Origin: JBOFZL01 sp051655155
GTDB lineage: Bacteria > Bacillota > Clostridia > Peptostreptococcales > Filifactoraceae
Direction of reading: 5' to 3'
DNA length: 6,447 nucleotides
Assembly: GCA_051655155.1 (NCBI GenBank)
Contig: JBOFZL010000036.1
Coordinates: 1 to 6,447 of the forward strand
Shown here: piece after piece, positions 1-4,580 of the stretch
How the letters are laid out: each line of letters starts with the position of its first letter
Numbering within the stretch: position 1 is the first letter of the stretch
Notes under the pieces: model-generated
What the model was told of the DNA's origin: nothing
Database searches by the model: none
The model's input: only the letters and a program-made list of their open reading frames with translations
Position numbers and translations under genes: made by a program

Positions 1-320
1 TTCCATACTTTTGTGATCTTTGCTCTTAAGAATTGATCATAATCTGCTTTACTTGTAACACTAACTTCTTTAGTCATAGTATCTCCTGGTAAAACTGGCT
101 TATCATATACCATATCTCCAGTCACTGGATCTTTTGTTGATCCAGGGAAGTTCTCTGTTATGTCTATACCTGCATCTGGATTTGTCGGATCAGTTACTGA
201 ACCTGTGTTGAATACGTTTGTTATATCATCTTGTGATGTGAACCATGCTAGCGTTCCCCCTATTATACCTACTGACAATACTCCTGCTGCTATTAACGTT
301 TGAATTTTCTTTTTATGCAT
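1..320 (-). CDS. TasA/BsaA-like SipW-dependent matrix fibre protein, partial (3' end outside window)
   Basis: The N-terminal 106 residues of a secreted protein are present; the frame is open to the window edge. The start is the ATG at 320-318, preceded by GGAGGG seven bases upstream. A short basic start (MHKKK), a hydrophobic stretch at about residues 7-25 and the motif GGTLAWFTSQD at 21-31 match the signal peptides cut by SipW-type peptidases in the TasA/CalY/BsaA families. The mature part begins with N-V-F-N-T-G and later has LPGDTMTKEVSVTSKADYD (about 77-95), like the beta-sandwich start of these fibre proteins. Family knowledge: TasA (Bacillus) and BsaA (Clostridium perfringens) are secreted and polymerise into extracellular biofilm fibres. 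It is the third gene of the operon, 68 bp after sipW, and is presumably processed by it. The exact subfamily cannot be set without the C-terminal part. Confidence 0.85.
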   Translation of the reverse strand, partial: MHKKKIQTLIAAGVLSVGIIGGTLAWFTSQDDITNVFNTGSVTDPTNPDAGIDITENFPGSTKDPVTGDMVYDKPVLPGDTMTKEVSVTSKADYDQFLRAKITKVW

Positions 321-358
321 ACTAATACCCTCCATTAAATTTAATAATTACTCAATCT

Positions 359-396
359 ATGCAAATAGCTATCGCTATAGCATCTAAGCTATGCAT
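359..396 (-). repeat. hairpin spanning the sipW stop codon, between sipW and the fibre gene
   Basis: On the minus strand ATGCATAGC (396-388), which includes the sipW TAG stop, can pair with GCTATTTGCAT (369-359) with a two-base bulge. An inner self-complementary GCTATAGC lies in the loop. No U-run follows, so this is not a classical terminator. A stem here could act as an RNA processing or stability element that sets the fibre gene's level apart from sipW; that role is inference. Confidence 0.4.
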
Positions 397-964
397 CTGC
401 ATCCGCTTTGTCTTTTTCTTTTTCCTCTTCTTTATCTATAGCTTTAAATCTTTCACTAACAAAATTCCCTATAAACCCAAGTGCTATCAAAGCCACTAAT
501 CCACCTATAATAAGTGTTAAATTTGATTTCATCCAGGACATAATACTTCCTAGTTTAGGAATAACTTTTACAACCTTACCTATTAAAACTTCCTCTGGTA
601 CAGGATTAGGATCTTCCACATTATTTGCATCACCTTGTGTTACATACTTTTTATTATCACCTTCAGTTATAACTCTTTTTACTCTATGTGTTGTTATATT
701 ATTTGAATTTAAACTTCCAAACGTTATAACATCACCAGGTGCTATATCTTTTAGTGACACCTCTTTTGATATTATCAAATCACCTGTCATTATTGTTGGT
801 TCCATACTTCCTGTAAGCACTGTGAAAAATCTATTACCTAGTATTTTAGGTTGAACTCCATCTTTCACAGATTTAACCATTATAAATGACGTAGATAACA
901 AACATATAAGTATGGTGTAAAATAATATATTTCCTGCTATCTTTAATGCTTTATTGTTTTTCAT
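389..964 (-). CDS. sipW: signal peptidase I, SipW (ER-type)
   Basis: A 191-residue membrane serine protease that removes signal peptides from matrix proteins outside the membrane. An N-terminal TM segment lies at about residues 10-32. Box B, TGSMEPT, places the nucleophile at Ser53, and TTHRV gives His93. The Ser-His pair, in place of the Ser-Lys of ordinary bacterial SPase I, is the mark of the SipW/archaeal/ER-type class. GDANN (111-115) is the conserved Asp box. A second TM (about 148-168) and a charged Lys/Glu/Asp tail complete the usual SipW layout, and the length is typical. The start at 964 is backed by GGGAG at 976-972. It sits between two genes with SipW-type signal peptides, 25 bp after the first, so it very probably serves them. 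Classification is firm; substrate choice is inferred from context. Confidence 0.95.
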   Translation of the reverse strand: MKNNKALKIAGNILFYTILICLLSTSFIMVKSVKDGVQPKILGNRFFTVLTGSMEPTIMTGDLIISKEVSLKDIAPGDVITFGSLNSNNITTHRVKRVITEGDNKKYVTQGDANNVEDPNPVPEEVLIGKVVKVIPKLGSIMSWMKSNLTLIIGGLVALIALGFIGNFVSERFKAIDKEEEKEKDKADADA

Positions 965-989
965 TTTTTATCTCCCATAAAATTCATTA

Positions 990-1613
990 TTACCTACTAC
1001 ATAAACTGTCTAACATTTTTTGTAGCTCACTACCTTCTTGTATATTGCTCCATGTTTTTCTATGTGCATCTTTTGTTGCTTGAACTGCTTCAGCTTTAAC
1101 ATCTATTACAAGTGTTTTCCCTTCGTATCTGCTTTTTAAATTATCTGGTACATTAGCAGATACTGAATTTAATATTACATTTGTAGATGAACCTTTTGGT
1201 ATTACAGTATTATAGTAATGATAGCTATCAATTTCAGATGTCCATCTGTCTTTAGTTTCTATACTTGGAGTATCTATTATATTTTGTGTCTCATAGTTTA
1301 ATTTAACTATGTTTGTGTCACCTGGCCATGCATTACCTTGTTCATCTACCCATCTTGGAATAATTGCAACTCTAATAAGTGCTGGTGATTTACTATTGTT
1401 TTTTATTTGTACTACCTTTTTGTACTCTTTTCCATCCCATCCTGAAGGTGGAATAAATTCTTCACTTACTTCTATATCTACATCTCCAATGTTTATTGTA
1501 TTGATAACCCTATCTTCAGATGTAAAATATGCATAAGTGGATATTACTAAAATTGTGCTACATATGAGGAGTAACAAAACGCTTATCCCCACTGATTTAA
1601 TCTGTTTTTCCAT
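990..1613 (-). CDS. SipW-dependent secreted matrix protein, TasA/BsaA family-like
   Basis: A 207-residue secreted protein, first gene of the matrix operon. Residues 5-27 are hydrophobic and end in ISTYAYFTSED (24-34), the AYFTS-type junction seen in SipW substrates, followed by N-T-I-N-I-G-D. The mature part has VVQIKNNSKSPALIRVAIIP (67-86), a beta-sandwich strand pair typical of the TasA/BsaA group, and a C-terminal stretch with GKTLVIDVKAEAVQATKDA (165-183) and a Trp at 188. A single Cys lies near the end (205), besides one in the signal peptide. GGGGAGG at 1625-1619 fixes the start. By position it corresponds to tapA of the Bacillus tapA-sipW-tasA operon, but its sequence looks more like a TasA/BsaA paralogue, so it may be a major or minor fibre subunit. 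It lies downstream of a c-di-GMP-II riboswitch that probably controls the whole operon. Confidence 0.85.
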   Translation of the reverse strand: MEKQIKSVGISVLLLLICSTILVISTYAYFTSEDRVINTINIGDVDIEVSEEFIPPSGWDGKEYKKVVQIKNNSKSPALIRVAIIPRWVDEQGNAWPGDTNIVKLNYETQNIIDTPSIETKDRWTSEIDSYHYYNTVIPKGSSTNVILNSVSANVPDNLKSRYEGKTLVIDVKAEAVQATKDAHRKTWSNIQEGSELQKMLDSLCSR

Positions 1614-1636
1614 TAGATCCTCCCCTTTTTTCCATT

Positions 1637-1696
1637 AAAAAAAGCTATCGAAAATTAATAAATACGGTTACGTTTATTCATTAGTTTCTAATAGCC
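1637..1696 (-). terminator. riboswitch-controlled intrinsic terminator (expression platform)
   Basis: On the minus strand GGCTAT (1696-1691) pairs with ATAGCT (1648-1643). Further pairing comes from GAAA (1688-1685) with TTTC (1653-1650) and AATAAA (1678-1673) with TTTATT (1662-1657), and a run of seven T follows (1643-1637). The outer 5' arm overlaps the P1 3' strand of the aptamer, so the two folds exclude each other. If ligand stabilises P1, the terminator cannot form and the operon is read. Confidence 0.75.
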
Positions 1697-1762
1697 GGTT
1701 GCACTAACGACTCCATATGCTTAAAGTGCCCAGATACAAAGCATATCTCATAGTCTCTATTT
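1690..1762 (-). promoter_or_regulatory. cyclic-di-GMP-II riboswitch aptamer
   Basis: The transcript leader of the matrix operon carries the conserved core of the c-di-GMP-II class: GGGCACTT (1731-1724) and, 19 bases later, AGTGCAACCGG (1705-1695). Supporting pairs are P1 AATAG (1761-1757) with CTATT (1694-1690), an ATATGC (1746-1741) with GCATAT (1720-1715) helix at the pseudoknot position, and GCACT (1729-1725) with AGTGC (1705-1701). The order, spacing and 73-base length match the Clostridium acetobutylicum aptamer of known structure as I recall it. Family knowledge: this class binds the second messenger c-di-GMP. It is often an ON switch for adhesion and biofilm genes in Clostridioides difficile. 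Here it lies directly before a terminator and the matrix genes. Confidence 0.92.
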
Positions 1763-1766
1763 AAAT

Positions 1767-1795
1767 ATATTAAATTTTATTTAATACGTTACTAA
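1767..1795 (-). promoter_or_regulatory. weak candidate promoter of the riboswitch-matrix operon
   Basis: A TAATAT (1772-1767) would place the transcript start near 1760, at the first base of the aptamer, a usual position. The hexamer 17 bases upstream, TTAGTA (1795-1790), is a poor -35 box. Read-through from the regulator gene, whose stop is only about 35 bases upstream with no terminator between, is an alternative or additional source of transcript. Confidence 0.25.
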
Positions 1796-1797
1796 TA

Positions 1798-2355
1798 TTA
1801 ATTAAAAGGGTTTGGTGTTGCAACAACTAGTAATTTTACAATTTGATTAGTATAGTTAGCCCAGTTGTGATCAGAATTAGAATCATATTGAATACTATCA
1901 CCTACATTAAGCTCATAATAGCTATTATTTAAAAATAATGTAAGTACACCTTCTAAGACATATATAAATTCTTCTCCAGCGTGATTGTATACTTCGATTT
2001 TCTCTTCTATGTTGTTTGGTATTATCTCTACTAACCTTGTGAATATCTCTTTTTCTTTTAAATTGCCTGATGAGTTATATTGGATACATTTTGAAGTGCA
2101 TATTTGGTATAACTCCTTATTGTAACTTCTTACAATATTTGTTTTGTTATTTTCTGTGATTGTAAAGAAATAGGTGGGGTTAACTTTAAGAGCGTTAGCG
2201 ATTTTATCCAATTTATCTATGGATATGCTTGTAAGACCTCTCTCTAGCTGTGATAAAAATTCTACTGAAAGTTCAGTCTTTTCACTCAAATCTTTTAAGG
2301 TCATTTTTTTCTGAGTTCTTGCTTGTTTAATTTTACCCCCAAGGTCTTTGTTCAT
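1798..2355 (-). CDS. HTH (XRE) plus cupin transcriptional regulator, copy 1
   Basis: A 185-residue cytoplasmic DNA-binding regulator. Residues 7-63 form an XRE/SinR-type helix-turn-helix: MTLKDLSEKTELS, then the recognition region VEFLSQLERGLTSIS. Residues about 105-182 form a small cupin barrel with H-A-G-E-E-F-I-Y-V-L-E-G (125-136) and a later His163, so His125, Glu129 and His163 are possible metal or ligand contacts. Family knowledge: such HTH-cupin proteins are usually small-molecule-responsive repressors; the ligand here is unknown. AAAAAGGGG at 2373-2365 supports the start. It aligns gaplessly with the regulator at 4581-5144 (about 110 of 185 identical, some 84% over the first 45 residues), so the two probably read the same operator. 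It has a good own promoter and two TTCA-N6-TGAA sites upstream, pointing to autoregulation. It lies just upstream of the matrix operon, as SinR relates functionally to tapA-sipW-tasA. Confidence 0.9.
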   Translation of the reverse strand: MNKDLGGKIKQARTQKKMTLKDLSEKTELSVEFLSQLERGLTSISIDKLDKIANALKVNPTYFFTITENNKTNIVRSYNKELYQICTSKCIQYNSSGNLKEKEIFTRLVEIIPNNIEEKIEVYNHAGEEFIYVLEGVLTLFLNNSYYELNVGDSIQYDSNSDHNWANYTNQIVKLLVVATPNPFN

Positions 2356-2371
2356 ATATCAATGCCCCTTT

Positions 2372-2385
2372 TTCACAAAAATGAA
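2372..2385. promoter_or_regulatory. candidate operator, proximal copy (regulator 1)
   Basis: TTCACAAAAATGAA is a TTCA-N6-TGAA palindrome touching the 5' edge of regulator 1's Shine-Dalgarno. It is part of a 17-base exact direct repeat, TTTTTCACAAAAATGAA, at 2369-2385 and 2563-2579. The same palindrome abuts the Shine-Dalgarno of regulator 2. It may be a DNA operator, or act in RNA as a small stem near the RBS. Confidence 0.5.
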
Positions 2386-2434
2386 TTTATTTTTGTATTT
2401 TTTTGATTTAGAAATTAACTATTTAAAATTACGT

Positions 2435-2461
2435 CTCAATTTTAAATTTCCTTCAATTGAG
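2435..2461. repeat. stem-loop in the regulator 1 leader
   Basis: CTCAATT (2435-2441) and AATTGAG (2455-2461) form a 7-bp stem with a 13-base loop, inside the roughly 140-base untranslated leader predicted for regulator 1. No U-run follows on either strand. The 401-bp gap 2356-2756 otherwise holds the regulator 1 promoter, two candidate operator sites and very AT-rich DNA; I saw no further gene there and no convincing promoter for the plus-strand gene at 2757. Confidence 0.35.
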
Positions 2462-2502
2462 TTATATAGTCGTTTCAATTACCATCATGCTTTATATTTT
2501 AA

Positions 2503-2531
2503 ATGATAATTCGATTATAATCATTTGTCAA
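2503..2531 (-). promoter_or_regulatory. sigma-A type promoter of regulator 1
   Basis: On the minus strand a perfect TTGACA (2531-2526) is followed after 17 bases by TATCAT (2508-2503). The transcript would start near 2496, giving a leader of about 140 bases before the ATG at 2355. Confidence 0.75.
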
Positions 2532-2556
2532 CCATTAGAAATTATTTTTTTAATTT

Positions 2557-2590
2557 TGAACTTTTTTCACAAAAATGAACTTTTAAGTTC
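2557..2590. promoter_or_regulatory. candidate operator cluster, distal copy (regulator 1 / divergent region)
   Basis: Alternating half-sites TGAA (2557-2560), TTCA (2566-2569) and TGAA (2576-2579) sit about one helix turn apart. They are followed by GAACTT-TT-AAGTTC (2577-2590), a palindrome with 6-base arms. On the minus strand the sequence reads AGTTCATTTTTGTGAAAAAA then GTTCAAAATT, closely matching the element at 4439-4470 upstream of regulator 2. It lies 34 bp upstream of regulator 1's -35 box. It is also in the divergent region serving the gene at 2757, so it could act on both directions. Confidence 0.6.
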
Positions 2591-2756
2591 TATTTATTTA
2601 ATTTATGTCATTTATTTGTTTTGTATATACTTTTTATTTAATAAGCATTGTTGAATATTTATTAATGCACACGCTTGTTTGTTAATATTTTAATTATGCA
2701 TTTTAGATATTTAACTATTTTTATATTAAGTATCAATTTATAGAAAGGATTATTTA

Positions 2757-3233
2757 ATGATGTGTAATAAAGTTATTTCAAATATTGCAAAAGTATCATA
2801 TAAATCTATTAACGGAGATTTATATACTTGTTACAGTAATAATGTTAAAACTAAAGTATTAGAAAAAAGCTGTATGCGTTATAAGTTTAACACCAACAGT
2901 TGTATAAATTTGTACTCTATATTGCAAGGATCGTACTATATTATAGATATTGATAGCTATGCAGATATTTTGAATACGTCTATTAATATAGAAAATGGTG
3001 AATATGTTTTATTACTTGAAATATGTTTAACTCAAAATATGTACTACTTGTACAATATTGATTACTCTCCAGAGTGTTTTTCTTATTCTAAATATTGCTA
3101 TTATAAAATTCCAGTATGTGTTAATTTGTGTTGTATTAGTGATATTAAAGTCTGTGCATATTGCACAGATTACTGTATGAACGATTCTAATAAACTCTTA
3201 ATAAATTCATCTATCGAAATATATAGAAATTAA
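2757..3233 (+). CDS. Cys- and Tyr-rich protein of unknown function, possible spore or cell-surface component
   Basis: I do not recognise this 158-residue protein as a named family. It has 13 Cys and about 20 Tyr, with nine Cys in residues 90-140 including V-C-V-N-L-C-C and V-C-A-Y-C-T-D-Y-C. It has no signal peptide or TM segment. The beginning, N-I-A-K-V-S-Y followed by S-N-N-V-K-T-K-V-L-E-K (residues 9-37), parallels N-K-A-T-V-S-Y then S-S-I-V-S-T-C-I-E-K (29-59) of the next gene, so the two share an N-terminal module. GAAAGGA (2743-2749) seven bases upstream favours ATG 2757 over the overlapping ATG 2760. No terminator separates it from the DUF11 gene 86 bp downstream, so one operon is likely. 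High Cys and Tyr content without export suggests a cross-linked structural protein such as those of spore coats; this is inference. A protein that is disulfide-bonded only after cell lysis or a metal binder is possible too. Confidence 0.75.
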   Translation: MMCNKVISNIAKVSYKSINGDLYTCYSNNVKTKVLEKSCMRYKFNTNSCINLYSILQGSYYIIDIDSYADILNTSINIENGEYVLLLEICLTQNMYYLYNIDYSPECFSYSKYCYYKIPVCVNLCCISDIKVCAYCTDYCMNDSNKLLINSSIEIYRN

Positions 3234-3306
3234 TTATAATGTGTAACCAAAATTATAGATTTTAATATATTAGTATAGAGCAACAGCTCAATATCAATAT
3301 AAATTT

Positions 3307-3311
3307 GGAGG
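3307..3311 (+). promoter_or_regulatory. Shine-Dalgarno that decides the start of the DUF11 gene
   Basis: GGAGG lies 8 bases before ATG 3320. The in-frame TTG at 3305 overlaps this site and cannot be the start served by it, so the protein begins MSKYDSN. Confidence 0.85.
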
Positions 3312-3319
3312 CACCACGA

Positions 3320-4213
3320 ATGTCCAAGTATGATAGCAATATAACACCGTTAGACTCTGAAAATGAAGTTGCGGCTAGCTGTGAAGCCAATTGTAAAATA
3401 TACAATAAAGCAACTGTTAGCTATGAATATATCATAGATAATGAAGCAAGTACTAATACTGCTGAATCTAGTATAGTTTCCACTTGCATTGAAAAAAGAC
3501 CTATTAATTCTTTTAAAGTTTTTAAAGTAGCATCTCAAAGATATGTAAAACCTGGAGACATAGTTGACTATACTATAGTTATATCGAATACCGGAAATAC
3601 TATCTTAAAAGATATAAAAATCAATGATATTTTAAACGATAATCTTCTTTATATAGGTAGTCCTAATTTATACGTAAATAATAATTATGTAAATCCTATA
3701 TTTAACGATTCTAAGCTACCGTCTGTTGAGTTATCTATACCTACTGAATCTACTCTTTTACCAGAGCAAAGTGCCGTATTTACATTTAAAGTTAAAATTA
3801 AAGATTCTGTTACATCTGGAACTTTAATTAGTAATACAGCTACAGTAAGTAGTAATGATTCTAATGGAAATCCTATAACTCCTGAAAATACTAATACAGT
3901 TGAATTAGAAGTTAGATTTGTTCAATTAGTAGTTACTAAGTCGGCTCCTGAAACTATTAGATGTGGAGATCCAATGACTTATACTATTGTTGTTGAAAAT
4001 AAATCACAAACAGACGCTGCAACAAATGTAATTGTTACTGATTACTTTGCTCCAGAATTTGTATTCACACTTGATAATATAACTGTACCTAATGGTGCAA
4101 GTAAATCATTAGAATCAACTAATGGTATAAGCGTTTCAATACCAACAATACCTGCTAATGGATCAGTTACTATAACTGTTCCAGGTACACTAAATTGTTG
4201 TTGTCCAAGCTAA
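3320..4213 (+). CDS. DUF11 domain protein without signal peptide
   Basis: A 297-residue protein with two beta-sandwich repeats of the DUF11 (conserved repeat domain) type. Repeat 1 (about 64-200) has VKPGDIVDYTIVISNTGN at 76-93 followed by I-K-I-N-D-I-L; repeat 2 (about 201-291) has IRCGDPMTYTIVVENKS at 213-229 followed by V-I-V-T-D-Y-F. The first 60 residues hold an N-K-A-T-V-S-Y...E-K module shared with the preceding gene. The protein ends N-C-C-C-P-S, a cluster of three Cys, with other Cys at 21, 25, 56 and 215. No signal peptide, TM or LPXTG sorting motif is seen, although most DUF11 proteins are surface-exposed. Family knowledge: cytosolically made DUF11 proteins P29a/P29b build spore appendages in Clostridium taeniosporum, so assembly on the forespore surface is one option. 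That link is inference. A strong terminator follows at 4301. Confidence 0.85.
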   Translation: MSKYDSNITPLDSENEVAASCEANCKIYNKATVSYEYIIDNEASTNTAESSIVSTCIEKRPINSFKVFKVASQRYVKPGDIVDYTIVISNTGNTILKDIKINDILNDNLLYIGSPNLYVNNNYVNPIFNDSKLPSVELSIPTESTLLPEQSAVFTFKVKIKDSVTSGTLISNTATVSSNDSNGNPITPENTNTVELEVRFVQLVVTKSAPETIRCGDPMTYTIVVENKSQTDAATNVIVTDYFAPEFVFTLDNITVPNGASKSLESTNGISVSIPTIPANGSVTITVPGTLNCCCPS

Positions 4214-4249
4214 AACTCATTTTTATAGAACCCTTTATTTTAATAGAAA

Positions 4250-4282
4250 AATAACAATTATCCTCCTAAAATAATCGTTATT
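4250..4282 (+). repeat. hairpin with CCTCCT in the loop, 3' UTR of the DUF11 gene
   Basis: AATAACAATTAT (4250-4261) pairs with ATAATCGTTATT (4271-4282) with one mismatch, presenting a loop CCTCCTAAA. There is no U-run, so it is not itself a terminator; it precedes the real one at 4301. The loop is complementary to Shine-Dalgarno GGAGG. It may protect the 3' end or allow base pairing with an RBS. Confidence 0.45.
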
Positions 4283-4300
4283 ATATAACTTGAACACTTA

Positions 4301-4334
4301 AAGGATCATTTTACTTGTAAAATGATCCTTTTTT
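4301..4334 (+). terminator. intrinsic terminator of the Cys-rich/DUF11 operon
   Basis: AAGGATCATTTTA (4301-4313), loop CTTG and TAAAATGATCCTT (4318-4330) form a perfect 13-bp stem followed by a T-run (4329-4334). It lies 87 bp after the DUF11 stop codon. Confidence 0.93.
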
Positions 4335-4384
4335 ATGTGTAATGTCAGTAGAATAGTTAATTTTAGGCGAAATATTTTGAAGTC

Positions 4385-4413
4385 ATTTGCGATATTAGTG
4401 AAGCAAATTTTTT
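4385..4413 (+). terminator. weak possible second terminator
   Basis: ATTTGC (4385-4390) and GCAAAT (4403-4408) form a 6-bp stem with a 12-base loop, followed by a T-run to 4413. It may act as a back-up to the strong terminator at 4301, but so short a stem in AT-rich DNA could be chance. Confidence 0.25.
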
Positions 4414-4440
4414 ATTATTTCATATAATTAAAATACATAG

Positions 4441-4464
4441 TTCAGTTATGTGAAAAAATATTCA
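4441..4464. promoter_or_regulatory. candidate operator cluster, distal copy (regulator 2)
   Basis: TTCA (4441-4444), TGAA (4451-4454) and TTCA (4461-4464) lie exactly 10 bases apart. The context AGTTCAGTTATGTGAAAAAA then TATTCAATTA matches the minus-strand element at 2590-2551 upstream of regulator 1 at most positions. It is 38 bp upstream of the -35 box of regulator 2; the equivalent gap for regulator 1 is 34 bp. Confidence 0.6.
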
Positions 4465-4492
4465 ATTATATAAATTAAATATTTAGAATAAG

Positions 4493-4522
4493 TTGACATT
4501 TCTGTATATATGATATTATTAT
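4493..4522 (+). promoter_or_regulatory. sigma-A type promoter of regulator 2
   Basis: TTGACA (4493-4498) is perfect; TATTAT (4517-4522) follows after 18 bases, with an overlapping TATTAT at 15 bases. The transcript would start near 4530, leaving a leader of about 50 bases that contains the proximal operator copy. Confidence 0.7.
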
Positions 4523-4553
4523 TAAGATGTAATATAAAAATGAAATAATACAA

Positions 4554-4567
4554 TTCATATTTATGAA
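4554..4567. promoter_or_regulatory. candidate operator, proximal copy (regulator 2), abutting the RBS
   Basis: TTCATATTTATGAA is a TTCA-N6-TGAA palindrome that runs into the Shine-Dalgarno AAAAGGGG (4566-4573). The equivalent stretch before regulator 1 reads TTCATTTTTGTGAAAAAGGGG with the same order of parts. An extra TGAA at 4541-4544 could pair with the TTCA. Shared ancestry of the two leaders may explain part of this likeness. Confidence 0.5.
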
Positions 4568-4580
4568 AAGGGGTATATAT

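Noticed and set aside
408..854. Plus-strand open frame of 148 codons opposite sipW
   Set aside because: It lies wholly antisense to a clear signal peptidase, has no RBS, and its Ser/Pro/Ile-rich product is what the reverse strand of such a gene gives.
1309..1536. Plus-strand open frame inside the matrix protein gene
   Set aside because: Antisense to a well-supported gene, with no RBS or recognisable protein features.
2457..2654. 65-codon hydrophobic open frame in the divergent intergenic region
   Set aside because: No Shine-Dalgarno; Ile/Leu/Phe/Tyr content reflects AT-rich DNA, and it covers the regulator 1 promoter and the distal operator cluster.
3305..3319. TTG start of the DUF11 gene
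   Set aside because: The TTG overlaps GGAGG itself; ATG 3320 is correctly spaced from it.
3350..3538. Minus-strand open frame inside the DUF11 gene
   Set aside because: Antisense to a clear gene, no RBS, low-quality composition.
4563..4580. Upstream ATG of regulator 2
   Set aside because: The Shine-Dalgarno AAAAGGGG lies after it and serves ATG 4581; the N-terminus of the paralogue matches the shorter form.
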